Source: Ochotona curzoniae
Lineage: Eukaryota > Chordata > Mammalia > Lagomorpha > Ochotonidae
Assembly: GCF_017591425.1 (NCBI RefSeq)
Contig: NW_024467101.1
Coordinates: 10,304,918-10,368,917, forward strand
Direction: 5' to 3'
DNA: 64,000 nucleotides
Part shown: positions 1 to 12,486 of the stretch, piece by piece
How positions within the stretch are numbered: position 1 is the stretch's first letter
Layout of the letters: every line of letters starts with the position of its first letter
Made by a program: the position numbers and the translations under genes
The notes under the pieces: generated by a model
What the model was told of the DNA's origin: nothing
Seen by the model: the letters and a program-made list of their open reading frames with translations, nothing else
Databases searched by the model: none

Positions 1-828
1 GTGGCCCCGGGCTGTGGCCAGGATTTTATCAGTCAGAGCTGGGAGAATAGCCTTTGGAAGAATGGGAGGCTTCGTTGGCACAGCAGGGACGACAAGGTAC
101 GGCAATGCAGAGTGGCTGGCGGGAGGTGGCCGACCCCCTACAGGGCGGGCAGGAGGAAGTGCAGATGCAAACAGCACTTCCGGGTCTGGTTGGGATTCAA
201 GAGCTGCCTGCTAGACTCCAACAAGGGGCTCTCATTTGTGGGCGCAAGGAGGCTGTGTTCCTTTATATATAAGGGCGGAAAGCAGCTCAAGTGTCTTTTT
301 GAGGGGTGGCTTCTGCTGAATGAAGGGTACCCTGCTGCCGCCGGGCCTGCGGGGGAGCAATGAAGAGTGAGGGAGAGCCATTGTGGTCTGGCTGGGTGAT
401 GAGGTGCGTCTGTGACAGTGGCAGGGCCCCTTGATGCTGTGGCTTGGCCTGTGTTCACTGATGTGGTGGTCCTGGTGCCAGAGCAGGTGCTCGTGAACCT
501 GGATGGTGAGACAAAGCAGGTGATGGGGGAAGACCTCGTGTTGAGGGAGCCAGGTGCGATTCAGGAGAGGACCAGTTACCCAGGGCTTCTCTGCAGCGCG
601 GATGTCAAGGCCTCGGTGATTGCTAGTGGTGGATGGCTGGGCATTGCAGTTGTTTGGTTTGTTTATTTCAGAGAGAGTGTCCCGTCCCTCCACCTCACCC
701 GGTCCGCTGGATGCCCGTGATCACCAGAGCTGAGCCAGAGCCAAAGCCGGCGAGCCTGGGACACGATCTGGGTATCCCCCAAGTAGGTGGCCAGAAGCCA
801 GTCACGTTAGCCATCACCTGTTAGCTCC

Positions 829-925
829 TTGGGTCTGCATTACCAAGAGGCTGGAGTCCAAGCCAGGGACTCTGATGTGGGCATCTTAATCCAGATATTA
901 ACCGCTAGGCTAAATGCCTGTTGCG
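829..925 (-). repeat. SINE fragment (head half), degraded
   Basis: The stretch has the layout of the 5' third of the tRNA-derived SINE read on the minus strand, ending in a block like 'taaccgctaggctaaatgcc'. No A-rich tail is visible. Old and truncated. Confidence 0.45.
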
Positions 926-1254
926 TTTTAGGACAATGGGCAGCATGCCCATGCTCTACCCATCGGGTAATCTTTGGGTATTGTCAGTTACCTCCAAGAG
1001 ACAGAATCACAGCCCTGGTGTGATGGGCTAGCAGGTGGATGGAAAGAAGAAGGCTTGAAGGGGAAGGTAGGAGGGGTGTAGGAAAGAGGCAGAGAGGCCT
1101 CGTGTCGTTTCCACCCCATGGACATTTGGCTTGAGTGCTGCAAGAGAAAGCAGGTATGCCTGGCCCCTCTCCAGGCTGCTCAGCCGTGATCACCTCCCTG
1201 GAGGTTGGAGGTTTTGCTTGCGAGACCTAAGCCCTTCCTCTGGTACTTTGTACC

Positions 1255-1489
1255 GAACCATCGAGTTTGTGATGCCACAGGTTATGGGATGCCTGCATCC
1301 CATGTCGGACCGCCGGTTCGAATCCCAGCTGCTCTGCTTCTGATGCAGCTGTCTGCTAACACAGCAACACAAAGTGGTTGTAGTGCTTGGGCCCCTGCAC
1401 TCATCTGGGAAACCTGGATGGAGTTCTGGGCTCCTGACTTCAGCCTTTGTCATGTAAACAAATAAATGAAATAAATCTTTAAAAAAAAG
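1255..1489 (+). repeat. tRNA-derived C-type SINE
   Basis: Carries the 'gccggttcgaatcccagctg' B-box-like block near 1310 and ends in an AATAAATCTTTAAAA tail. The head is decayed. Confidence 0.8.
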
Positions 1490-1514
1490 TGGGGGTTGGG
1501 AGAGAGTCTCTTCC

Positions 1515-1745
1515 ATGGCTTTACTTTCCAGATGCCCGCAGCAGCTGGGGCTGGGTTGGATGAAAGCCAGGAACTAGTAGTTCTACCCAAGTCTCCCACA
1601 TGGATGGCAGGGACCCAAGTAATTGAGCTGTAGCCTGCTGCCTCCCAGGGTGGACATTAATGGGGAGCTGGCTCAGAAGTGAAACCTGGATCTGAAGCCA
1701 GGAACTCTGAGCAGCTTAACTGTGGCAGCAGACACCCACCCACCC
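1515..1745 (-). repeat. tRNA-derived SINE, degraded
   Basis: Begins with the minus-strand tail half ('ctttccagatgcccgcagcagc', changed from the usual 'ctccccaaatggcc') and continues to the 'gaagccaggaa' block. The A-rich tail and the head are missing or decayed. Confidence 0.6.
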
Positions 1746-1800
1746 TTTCTTGTGCTTTCATGTAGCGATCAAATGCATGAGTTGAGCAATGAAGTGCATT

Positions 1801-2092
1801 TTTAAAAAAAGATTTACTTATTTTACTTAGAGAGAAAGAGAGGCGGGTGGAGAGAGAAAAACATCTTTCATCCATTGGTTCACTCCCCAAATGGCCACAG
1901 TGGTCAGAGCTGGTACCTGTCTGAGGTTGGGAGCCAGGAGCCTCTTCTAAACCTCCCATGTTGTGGGAACAGAGGCCCAAGGACTAGAGCCAACCTTCAC
2001 TGCTTTCCTGGGAAATGGAGCGATATGGACTCCTTATGGGATCCTGGTGCCACAGGCAGAGGATCAGCTTGCTATGCCACTGTACCAGCCCC
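1801..2092 (-). repeat. tRNA-derived C-type SINE, full length
   Basis: The poly-T side (AAGATTT...) is on the left and the head, ending 'gtaccagcccc', is on the right. Imperfect target-site duplication of about 12 bp: 'tgaagtgcattt' before and 'tgaaatgcattt' after. Confidence 0.9.
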
Positions 2093-2106
2093 ATGAAATG
2101 CATTTA

Positions 2107-2400
2107 GAAAAAAAAATAGTTTTTATTTGAAAGGCAGATTTTACATATAGAGAAGGGGAGATAGAGAAGCACTGGTTCACAAATGGCTGCAGTTGGCCAG
2201 AGCTGAGCTGATCCAAAGCCAGGAACCAGGAGACTCTTTCAGGTCTCCCACATAGGTGCAGAGTATCAAGGACTGAGGCCAGCCTCTGCTGCTTTCCCAG
2301 GCTGTCAGCAGGCAGCAGGGAGCTGGATCAGAAGTGGAGCAGCCAGGACTTGAACCAACGGCCATATGGGATTAGCTTGCTAAATCACCACACAGGCCCC
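2107..2400 (-). repeat. tRNA-derived C-type SINE, full length
   Basis: Lies directly downstream of the previous SINE in the same orientation. Left end A/T-rich, right end 'accacacaggcccc'. Confidence 0.88.
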
Positions 2401-2584
2401 CTGAGGTGGATTTTTCTAATAGGAGTGAAGCAATGACTGACGCTGGGAGCCATGGGAATTTAACGGAAGTGCTCACTTGGAGTGATGAGCCCAGCACCTG
2501 GCTCAAGGAGGGAATGCAACCAGAGGCCATCAGTGTGTTGTGCTGCCACATCCTTCCAGACCCTGTATGTGCAGGCTGGAGCTC

Positions 2585-2680
2585 AGGGGCAGAAAGCGAC
2601 ACAGAGTCACACAGCAAAGTAGGAGCTAAGCTTGAACGGAAGCCAGTCCTTATGACTCGCAAGATCTGCAATAGAGGGGC
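2585..2680 (+). repeat. MIR fragment
   Basis: Has the MIR core-like block 'gagtcacacagcaaagtagg' followed by a decayed 'agctaagcttgaac' block. An old element found across mammals. Confidence 0.6.
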
Positions 2681-3699
2681 TTGTTTCCCCTGCCCTCTGC
2701 AGTCCCTGGGCCTCCTGGACGTGAAGCCTGTGGAGGAGGACCTCGACCAACTCAGTCGCTGTGGGTGGGCCCCATCACACCTGTGCACAGAGGATGTCTG
2801 AGTTGTTCAAGAGCCCCGGCTTGTTGACTGCTGGGCTCACACCCACCCAGGAAGCGGGCAGGGCTGCAAGTGGCAGAAGGGAGTAGCCTGTGGGAGCTGC
2901 ACCATGGATCTGCCTGACAGCACTGGGAGGGCTGCCAGGGACATGGAGTCTGCAGGGAGGACCTTGGCACATGTGGTCTTTGTAGGTGGACTCTGGCTGC
3001 CAGCGCTGTGCGGCTCAAAGTCGTGCTGTTCCTCTCCTGCTCGCACATCTGCAGTGGCTCCCTAAGTACCGCAGTCTAGATTCTGAACCTCCTCGCGTGT
3101 CCCACAAGACACTCAGTCATAGCATAGCAGTCAGAGCATCTAAAGTGCCTGCTGGTAGCTGGGCAGGCAGTCTCTTACTGAATCCTGGCTACAGCTTCTG
3201 CTGCTGCACTTCAAGTTTTGCCAGTGAGGACAGCGATGCCCACACAGAGGTACAATGTCTTGCCCCCGGAGTGCATAGCCCACTCACTGCACAGCCAGGA
3301 TCCACTGCCGCTTACAGGAAGCGTCTGGCCTGGCACCAACACAGTGGACCCTGGAAGTACCGGAGGTAGCTGGGCGGGCTGTCTGGAGAGCTGGACCTAG
3401 GCCCCGTCTTGGGCAGTCTGTGGTTCTGATGTTGGACTCTGCCTGATCTTTTTCCTCCAAGGCCATTGCTGGCTCTGTTCTGGCGCCCAAGGTCCCAAGT
3501 AATGCAACACGCCCAGGAGTCACCCCATGTCATGTTTCCGTACTTTTGCGTTAGACTGTCAGTACTGAATCTTTGGGAGTGGAGAACAGAGGTGAAGGGT
3601 CTTCCAAAAGTTATTGGGAAATGCAAAGTGGAAAGAAACACAGATTGTGACTTTTTTTTTTAAAATTCCACTTCACATGAACTTTTCGACCCGTATGTG

Positions 3700-3800
3700 A
3701 AGCCCCATGTTCATTTTTGTTAATCTATTTTATTTGGCAGACAGACAGAAGGAGAGGGACCTTCTAGCTGCTGATTCATTTCCTAAATGCCCGCAATGCC
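3700..3800 (-). repeat. SINE tail fragment
   Basis: Only the tail half is recognisable ('ttttatttggcagacagacag', 'gattcatttcctaaatgccc'). A T-rich stretch at 3605-3700 before it resembles a decayed L1-like 3' end. Confidence 0.5.
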
Positions 3801-4204
3801 TGAGGTTGGGCCAGAGGCTGAAGTGGAGTGTCAGGAGGAGGAAGTCAGCCAAGTTTGGCTAGCCAGATGACGGGGGGCCCAAGCACAGGACTCGTCACCT
3901 GGTCTCTGCCTTCCAGGGCATGCTTTAGCAATAAGCAGAGCCAAGACTTGAGTGCAGGGACCCTGGCACCATCTTTGTGGCAAGGCTAAATACCTTTCCC
4001 CAGTCCATGTTGTGGAGGCTGTTTCTTCCCAGGGCTTTCTTTTCACTCCCCTGACCTATTTGTCGGAATGGGAGGAGCTAACCTGTTTATCCCCTGACAG
4101 CTATCTTATCCTGGATATCTTCCAGGAAAATGAAGTCTCTTCCCCCTGGCCGTGTCTCCTTCCATTATACTCTGCCGTAGACTGCTTAGTCCCTAATTAA
4201 GAGA

Positions 4205-4370
4205 GGATGAGAAATTAATGGCTGGCATTTACCGAACACCTCCTCTTGCCAAGTCCTGCCCTGAGCCCTTGGCTCCTCGCCCATCCCAGCAGCCCTCAGA
4301 GGAGGCACGCAATGTAAGCCCATTTTACAGACAAGGAAACTGAGGCCGTTGAGATGACACGACTCCAGGT
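4205..4370 (+). repeat. MIR fragment
   Basis: Shows the typical 'cattttacagacaaggaaac' block followed by 'tgaggccg', preceded by a decayed 'ggctggcatttaccgaac' start. Confidence 0.75.
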
Positions 4371-5935
4371 GTTCGGCCCCTCCACCACGAGGCCGTTGGC
4401 GCCTCTGTCCCGCGGTCTTGCAGCTCAGAGGTGAAGAGGCAGGCAGACAGGCAAGGGTGCTGGCTGAGGAAGGCAGGAAGGAACCATTAAGAGGCAGAGT
4501 GGTGTTCAGTGCCTGCACATGAAGCCTTGGGCAAAAGGCAGGGTGAGCATTGCTGCTTGAAACAGCCCCGCCTGGTGGGAGACGCACCTGCCTGCAGGAA
4601 CTTGCTGAGACACATGATCCTGATGAGTGCAGCCGGACCAGGGCATGGCCCACCACCCGCTTCTCCTGGGGATTCTGGGGTGGGGGTTGCTGGATAGGGT
4701 GCTGTCCGATATGTAAGGGTGTTTTGGGGTGTCTGGAGCCCTCTGAACAGTCTGGACTAGGCTGTTCCCTTTTCAGGTGGGACCCCAGAACTCAGGGAAG
4801 TGAAGGACCTCCTTGCACAAGGCCACCTGTTCCACCTAAATCCCGGAGGGCTGGGGCATGCACAAGGCGTGGCTCCTTCAAGCACCTGCCTGTGCCAGTC
4901 CAGCCCATCTCTCAGCGTCAGGGCACAGCGGCACTGTCATGATCCTCCCTTGGCAGTCTCGGAGACTGATGTTGCCTGCACCTGCTAAAACCTTAGCGGT
5001 GAGCACCCTCAGCAGAGTCCAACAGCATGGAGGCAGCAAATCAAGGAAGCTTCTAGCCCTTGAGCTGGGCTGCAGTGCAGGGCACCGGAAGACGTGGGAA
5101 ACTGAGTCCCAGGTGGAGATGATGATTCTACATTACACACACGTACAGAATGACCACGTGTGCCCCATCATTACACAGAATTAAACATGAAAACGTTTGG
5201 AAAATGAATATATATTCCAAAGAAGAATCTTGTTGAACCTATTTCACGGATGAGAGAACTGGGCCTCAGCGGACGTGACAGTGCTGGGGGTCAGGGGCAG
5301 AAGTAGCACACCCACATCAGTGCGTAGCTCCGTCCACCCCCCATGCCTCCCCCACTCCCCTACAGCTGCTAGGCTGAACTGCAGAACCACCTTCTGCTTC
5401 CCCTCCTCCCCAGCAACCCTGCTGCCAGGGCCACGTACCCGGTGTCCATGTCCAAGGTCACTCTCCCGCCCCTAGTGCACACGCCACAGTTCTGAGCTAA
5501 AACTCCCAAGGTCGTGTGCCGTGCCAATGGGGATAGAAGACTTGCTTCTCTTGTAGTAGTTCTGTGTTGTTAAGCCAGAAACCTAGCAAGAGGAATAGTC
5601 ACAAATACATCTAAACATAGGAACACCGAAGCCTTCCAGCAGCCGTGTGCAGTGCTTTCTCTCGGGCGTGGAATGGACGGTACAGACGATGGACCAGCTG
5701 ACGGCCTCTAGGCCACAGAAAGGGAACTTGAGCCAGCACTTTGAAAGAACTCTGCTCTCTACAACCTCCCAGGGATGCCAAAGTCAGGCGGAAGCGTCTA
5801 GATAGATCACACTTCACAGGTTTCAGATCCGCAAGAGTTGATTTTGGTCATTGGTGATGGCATTTCTGCTGTCTTTTGATATTCCTGCTGTGTTTTCATG
5901 TATAAGAAAATGTGCAAGGAAGAGATTATGCCACG

Positions 5936-6207
5936 GGGCTAGCACTGTGGCAAGACAGGTAAAGCTGCTGCCTGAGGCGCCGGCATCCCATATGGCTACC
6001 AGTTCCAATCCCGGTTGCTCCACTTCCTCTCCAGCTGCTTGCTAATGTGCCTGGGAGAACAGCAAAGGAAGACCCAAGTGCTTGGGGCTCCACAGCCACA
6101 TGTAGTCTCAGCCCCCTGCCAGTGTGACCATTTGGGGAGTGAACCCGCAAATGGAATGTCTCTCCATCTCTCTCTCTCTCTGTAACTGCTTTTGAAATAA
6201 ATCAGAA
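5936..6207 (+). repeat. tRNA-derived C-type SINE
   Basis: Starts 'ggggctagcactgtggc', carries 'gcatcccatatggctaccag', and ends in a CT-rich stretch and 'gaaataaatc'. Confidence 0.88.
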
Positions 6208-7109
6208 AGAGCATACTGTACTACACCAAAGCAAGGTAGCAAGGAAACAGGTTATCAGGAAATAGTAAGGCCCTCATCTTCCTTTTATTTTTAATAAAGG
6301 GGAAGCCTCTTCACCACACTCCCAAATACACCAGCACGCTTTTCTGCTGACAATTCCTTAGTCTGCTTGTGCTTACCTGCCCCCTCCCTATCCCCTCAAG
6401 GACTGTCACCTTGGTGTCCCCAAAGGCCGGGCAGAGGTTGTGGATTAAGGGAGCCAGGCCACATTCAAGGACCCAGGAAGTTGGGTGGAAACCTCATCCG
6501 CCATTCTCCCCAGGTGTGAACATGAGTGATAAGTGACAGCAGCAGCGGCAGCGTCCTCGGCCACCGGCAGCCGCCTTGCATCTTTTTATAGCACATTTTA
6601 GTTCCCGTTCAGCACCACCTGAAAATGTTGGCAGGCACTCACCAGCTCACAGATCTGTTGTTTTGTTCAGAAGCGCCTACGGGTTACTGTCCTATGAAAC
6701 AGGTGCCGAAAGCATGGTCCAGGGTATGCGGCAGCTGCCAGCAACGTCACCCAGCTGCCTAGGGCTGTCGGTGGAATCGGAACTCCAAGCTGGGTTGTGG
6801 GACTCGTATTCCAGTTTTCAGTCATGCAACTCTTGACAGTTTCGCAGCCTGAGTGGAGCCGGGGTTCCTGTGTGTGTGGGGCGCGGGTAGGGGTACGGGA
6901 AGCCCCAGCTCCTGCAGGGTCACCCTGGCTGTTTCCTGTTTATAACCTTCATCAGGCAAGGGAGCCCCTCCACCCTGTGTGTTCACAGGAAGCCCAAAGC
7001 AGGGCTGTGCTAGGTGCTGGGGCACAGCAGGGAGTTGCGACAGCATGGCAGTGCAGGGAGCTTTTCCTAACACTGTGTCTGGGGCGGACTGGGAATATGG
7101 GGAAGTGGG

Positions 7110-7290
7110 TGAGAGCCAGAGCTCCTGGCGTCAGACTGACTTGGGTTCCTGCTCAGGCTCAGCCACTTCCTTGCTGAGTGACCAACCAAACACTTCCCTC
7201 TTCCCAGCCTCAACTTTTCCCTTCCATAAAATGGAGCTGATAGCGGCACCCAGCCTCTAGGATCATTGCTAGAGCTAAAGGTGTAGAGAA
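7110..7290 (-). repeat. MIR fragment
   Basis: Minus-strand MIR signature: 'gactgacttgggttcctgct', then a 'cttgctgagtgacc' block, then 'tccataaaatggagctgat'. Confidence 0.7.
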
Positions 7291-7371
7291 GGGGCTAGGC
7301 CCACCCCGACCTCTCTCTCGGACCACAGATAAGATGCTGGATGGTGCCACGTGCGTATGTGAGCTGCTGCT

Positions 7372-7650
7372 CTTATATTTTATTTGAAGGGCAGAGCTGC
7401 AAAGGGAGAAGCTGAGACAGAGAGACCTTCACCTGTTGGTCCTCTTCCCCCAAATGGCCGTAACAGCCAAAGCTGAGCCGATCAGGATCTAGGAGCTCCT
7501 TCCATGTCTGTTGCGTGGATGCAGGGGACTGCTTTCCCAGGCGCATTAGCAGGGAGCTGGGTCAGAAGGGGAGAGGCTGGGATGTGACCGGTGCCCCTAG
7601 GAGATGCCTGCACCATAGACAGAGGGTTAGCCGGCTACACCATGGCAACA
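7372..7650 (-). repeat. tRNA-derived SINE
   Basis: Left end 'tattttatttgaagggcaga', middle 'cccccaaatggccgtaacag', right end decayed near 'ttagccggctacaccatgg'. Confidence 0.8.
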
Positions 7651-8424
7651 ACCCTGTTGTTTTTAATTTTTTAGTCAACTGTTTGTTTCCTGGCATGGTC
7701 CGTTTCTTTTTCTTGTGCTCTCCAAAGCTGGCCACCTGTGTGCTCCCCGCTGACCCATCTGAGCGCAGAGCCTCAATACTAAAATCCCCATGGGGCTTCC
7801 ACCTGCCTTCTGTGCATTTGCATTTTTGCTGATTTGCCCAGGGTGCCCCAGTATGCCGGGAGCATCGTCTCGGGGTGCATGTCACGAGGTGGGGCAGTTC
7901 TCACTCTATGCCAGCGTTTGTAAATAGCCTTGCTGGAGCCCAGCTGTGTGCACATTCATGCTTGTTGTCTGTGGCTACTTTTGCCCCCCTACCCCAGCCA
8001 GACTTAAGTGCTCAGAACAGAGACCACTGGGCCACGGAGCTGTGGAGAAGGAAGCTTTGGCTAACCCCAACAACGATGGTAAAATGCAGTGTGTGGGAGA
8101 CAGGTATAAGGAAAACAAGTGCCTCCAGACCCCACTCCCCCGACCACGCATTCCTTGTCATATGTTCCTTCCATGATGACCTTGACCATGATATTCAATA
8201 CTTACCTTTGCGGGGGAGGGGCACTCATCTTAGTGGAAGTTAGAAAGTTTCTTCTGCTGCCTCTTGTTAACTCCCATTTCTCAGAGGAATACACTACACT
8301 GAGGTTTTGGACAGCAGCGATTCCAGAGGGAGCCAGGAACCGCCACCCCAGAATGAAGGAACTAGGGGGTGACCTCCAGTCTCATCCCTCGCCCACCTCT
8401 GGCTGAACTGAGCCTCCAAGGGGG

Positions 8425-8530
8425 AAGGTGTGAAACATGGCAAAGACAAGTCCTGGGTGGAGGGTCAGAGGCTGTGGCTTTGGGCAGGTTGCCTGCCCTC
8501 TCTGAGCCCCAGTAAATAGGCAGTTGATAG
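8425..8530 (-). repeat. MIR fragment
   Basis: Contains the minus-strand MIR block resembling 'tgggcaggttgcctgccctc' then 'tctgagccccagtaaatag'. Confidence 0.5.
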
Positions 8531-8770
8531 CAGGGTGGCGAGGGGGAGGGGCATCTGCTAGGATGGGGGTTGGAGGTGAAGGCAGGGGTGTAAGGCACAG
8601 GTGCTATGACAGGTGTGAAATCCTTAGTGTGAGGCATGCAGCGAGTGTTTGGTATAAGCTTGCATCTTCAGCGCGCCAGCCTGCCCACCTGCCCTCCCAG
8701 ACCTTTCTGCAAGCTGCTTGGTATCCATGCAGCATTCAGACTAACTGACCCTTTATCTCTTACTCTTGAA

Positions 8771-8793
8771 CAGAGAGGGAGAGAGAGAGAGAG
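8771..8793. repeat. (GA)n simple repeat
   Basis: Short GA-rich run with a few interruptions. Confidence 0.85.
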
Positions 8794-9664
8794 CTGCAGG
8801 CTCCTCAGCTTTGCCTGGGGCGCTTAGGGCAGCCATGGCAATGGAATGTTTAGGAGGCAGTTGGTTCCCATGGAGAGGGAGAACAGCATTGAGCTGGAGC
8901 AGTGGGCCCTTACCTGGGGCTTCCCTAGCCAGCTTTGTGTGCTGCCAGCTCCCCTCTGCCCTGCTCTCCTCCCCATCCCACCAACTGCTTTTTTCCATGG
9001 GAACCTCTGGATCTCCTGGGCATGAAGAAATGCAGATACTGAGTTCAGATGAGTTGGCAGCTGGAATGGTGTGGTCTCGGTGTCATTGTCACCTCTCCCA
9101 CCATGGAAGTCTGGCACCCGTCTCTGTAAGCTTTTATCCCTCGAAGTCCTCACATGTGTTGGTGGCCTTGTCCCCTACTGAAGTGTCCACTCAGGAGCTT
9201 CAACAGTACCCTGCCTGTGGTGGATGCTCAGGAAACCTTTGTGAGATGCGTGAGTCTGGATCTGGGGACGTGGGGGTCCCCTCTCCTCTCCTCCCCTCCC
9301 AATAGCCCTTCAGGGTAGCTCATGGGTGAAGGAAGAAGGGAAGCCACTGCTGTCCCTTCACCTTCCAGGCCGCATGACTCCATGCCAAAGACAGCATCCT
9401 GATGCTGGCAAACTGGCTTTTGCGCTCACAAGTTGTTCCAGTTTCTGCTAATGACTTCATCAGTCCGAGTTTGAAAGAAGCCCGAGAAAGTCCTTCCTGC
9501 TGGGTTCTGCTGGAAATAGAGCAGGCCCTTGAGTGGCGGTGGTGGTGGCTGCACACCCGACACACTCCTGTGTCCCTTCTGCTCCTGCCAGGCTGCTCCC
9601 TGGCTCTCCAGCCCCAGATCCAGGGCCCAACCACCCCGTGGGAGCCTCCTGGGGCATGTTGCCA

Positions 9665-9785
9665 GTATCCTCCGTTCATGGATGCGGGAACTGGGACTCA
9701 AAGAGGCTCTGTCAACTTGCCAAGGCCACACAGCTGGGAACTGGTGCAGCCTGGGTTTGGACCAAAACGGTCTGGGCCCATTCCC
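9665..9785 (+). repeat. MIR fragment
   Basis: Contains 'gatgcgggaactgggactca', then 'aaggccacacagctgggaac', then a 'gggtttggacc' block, all in MIR order. Confidence 0.75.
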
Positions 9786-9913
9786 TGCCTGGCATGCAGT
9801 CACTTGATGACCTTATTGGAGAGAAGGACAGTGTGGGTGGAGGAGAGAAGCCTCACCTGCCACGTGAGAGCAGCTCGCCCATTTCCTGTGCTTGGTTGAT
9901 GGGTTGGTTTCTT

Positions 9914-10230
9914 TCTCTTTTATATTTATTTATTGATTTGAAAAAGTACCAAAAAAAAAAAAAAAGGTGGAGAAACAGAGATCTTTCATTTCCTGGTTCA
10001 CTTCTCAAATGCTTCCAACAACCAGTTCTAGGCCAGTATGAAGCCAGGAGCTTCTGGATCTCCCATGTGGCTCTAGGGGCCCAGACACCTGGGCCATCTT
10101 CCGCTGCTTTCCCAGGCACAGCAGCCAGGGAACTGGATCGGAAGTGGAGCAGCCTGGGCCTGAACCCATGCTCCAACACGGAAACATCATAACCTGTAGC
10201 TTCATCCCCTGTCCCACCATGCCAACCCTT
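9914..10230 (-). repeat. tRNA-derived SINE
   Basis: The A/T-rich tail region holds an inserted A15 run at 9951-9965. Middle block 'ctgctttcccaggcacagca'. The head decays toward 'cctgtcccaccatgcc'. Confidence 0.85.
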
Positions 10231-11639
10231 TAGCTGTGGTTGCTAGGGGGTGCTCCATTTGATGTTAAATAAACAGGGGTGCTTCATTAAACAGGGAGTG
10301 CTATTCCTTCTGCTTTCCTTCTATAAGAAAGAAAGAAAAGAACTGTGAGCTCCTTCCCAGCCTCAGGGCTGTCCCCTAAGTCATACCGTCCTCTGGGGTA
10401 GCAGTCAGCCAGCTGTTGGCAATGTCCCAAGAGTTCCATAGATGTTGTGGGTCAGGTGTAGCTGCGGCAGCGGATGCTGCAGGCTGTCTCCTCCTCCTCC
10501 CTTACCCACTTCCCTTGGTACCCCATACCCGGTTGTGCCTCAGTGTCCCCAGAGGCTAGAGCCTCAGATCATTTGCAGATCCCCCCCCCGCCCCAAATCT
10601 GTGGATGCCCAGGTTGTTCTTCAGCTCGGTAGGGTGCAGTGCGCACAGACACAGGTCACACTCATTCTTTCTGGTTGTTCTAAGCTGACTCTAGACGGCA
10701 TCTCACACCTTGCACAGTGTTGCCTGCTCATGAGGTCGTTAAAGCTGCGGGGCCTAGGGAATCCTGGCAAGAAGAAAAAGGCCCACATGTGTTGCCTGCC
10801 ACTCCCATTCTGTTTTCCATTATGTCCACCCCAAGGCTGGGTGAGTTTGCAGGTGTTTCGTCCGTGCATGTGGAAGGCTGTTTGCAAGCTCAGGGGACTT
10901 GTGAAAGCAGGCTGGGGCTGGGATCTAGTCCAGGTGCCACTGTTCACCCACCCCTGTCCTAGATCCTAGATCTGTGCCAGGACACGGGGTACTGGGAGGG
11001 TAGCCACTGGCCACCCTCGGGCACCAGTAAGTTGACATTTGGCTGAAGAGAAAGGGAAGCCAGACTTTTAAAGTTTTATTTAATTTTGCTTAATTTGGGC
11101 CCAAGTAGTTATGTATGACTGCGAGCTGGGGGCTGGGCGCTGGACACACACCAGTGACCAAGCACCTAATAGTCCTCCTTGTGCCCAGAAAGAGTCTGTG
11201 TTCCCTGCAAGGAGAGGACCAGGCTCCTGAACGTGGGAACCAACCAGATGGCAGGCCTCCTGGTCTCGGCTGGCATCTCAAGGGCCACCCGAGGGTAGCT
11301 GGGCCGGAGCCAGGCTGCTCCCGGGAGAGCATCAAGGCCCCTGGCACAAATGGGTTCACTTTGTTCCCAGAGGGAAGGCCTAGATTCAGCGGCTGCCTGT
11401 GCCCCTGGAGCACTGACCCTGGGCGGGGGATGGGGGCTGTGATGCAGGAGGAGGGGTTGCCATGGTTACCCTGGAGCGCCAGCCCTCTGGGTCTGAGACT
11501 GGAAGGGAATGAACAGGCTGCTGTTCCAGGGAGTAGAAGACATTGTGGAGGTGAGGAATGAGCTAGTAGGAAGGGAGGGAGGAAGTACAGACAACAGCTT
11601 AGGGCCATGGCACACGGAGCAGTAACAGCTGAGATTTCT

Positions 11640-11700
11640 TTGCCCAGTAATTAGCCCATTTTACAGAATAGGAAAATTGAGGCTCCAAAGAGCAGTGGTC
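11640..11700 (+). repeat. MIR fragment
   Basis: Shows 'cccattttacagaataggaa' followed by an 'aattgaggctcc' block. Confidence 0.6.
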
Positions 11701-11704
11701 TAGA

Positions 11705-11835
11705 TGAAGGGATTTCAAAACATTTATGAAAAATGAAACTCAATGCTAAATTTCTTTGGTGCAAAAAAGAAAAGAAAAAGAAAAATCCACGCCTAGGACG
11801 GAGTGTTCAGAAAGTTCATGAAAAATGTATATTAG
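11705..11835. repeat. L1-like 3' end fragment (family uncertain)
   Basis: A-rich stretch with 'cagaaagttcatgaaaaatg' resembling the ends of old L1-type elements. Related fragments recur near 3605, 27310, 27700 and 39230. Confidence 0.35.
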
Positions 11836-11997
11836 GGCCCGATGAGACATCCTAGTGGTTAAAGTCCTTGCCTTGCACATACCGGGATCCCATATGGGTG
11901 CAGGTTCTAATCCCACATGGGTGCAGTAGCCTCACTTTCCATCCAGCTCCCTGCTTGTGGCCTGGGAAAGCAGTTGAAGACGGCACGAAGCCTTGGA
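11836..11997 (+). repeat. SINE head fragment abutting an inverted neighbour
   Basis: Starts 'gggcccgatgagacatccta' and has the pika-like 'gtggttaaagtccttgcctt' block. It stops after 'gggaaagcagttgaagacgg', where an oppositely oriented SINE head begins. Confidence 0.8.
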
Positions 11998-12092
11998 TTG
12001 GAATGGAGCAACCAGGACACGAACCAGCGCCCGTATGGGATGCCAGCGTCCCAAGGGGAGTCTCAGCCTACTGTGCCACGGCACCTGCCCTG
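11998..12092 (-). repeat. SINE head fragment, inverted
   Basis: Covers only the head part on the minus strand and ends 'gccacggcacctgccc'. Its head sequence belongs to a different subfamily from the copy to its left, so this looks like two insertions rather than a fold-back copy. Confidence 0.75.
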
Positions 12093-12486
12093 ATGTCCAT
12101 GTTTCCAGAAACTGTTGTGAGGACCCCTCCAAGAGTCCAGACTTCTCCCACTCCAGGGTTGCCTTGGAAAGCGCCCCTGCACCCGACAGCAGTGGACTAG
12201 AGCAGAGCTAAGCTGAGACTCTGTGTGTGAGCCCATCGACCATGGGCCTCCATTGTCCCATCTGTGAAGGGAGAGGGAGAGTCTTGGACTCGCTGGCCTC
12301 CCCGCTGTAGGCAGCACATGGCACTGGGATGTATGCATGCCTTCCCCAGAGCTGTGGGGCCTGCCTAGCTTCTCCGTAACCGGGCTCCGGCCTTGTGCCA
12401 GTGCCAGGCCCCATCACGGACCCAACCTCGTCCCTGTCTTGAGCTGCACATCTGCATGGCACAACTGGTTCTGTCATCTCCTTGGG

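Noticed and set aside
264..273. TATA-like TATATATAAG as a promoter
   Set aside because: No CpG island, exon or donor downstream supports a transcript.
9533..10192. Long plus-strand open frame (219 codons)
   Set aside because: Its second half runs through a minus-strand SINE and its A-run, and the first half is a MIR; no family resemblance.
11090..11608. A 172-codon minus-strand frame with an overlapping plus-strand frame
   Set aside because: Both strands are open at once in GC-rich DNA; neither shows a domain or splice context.
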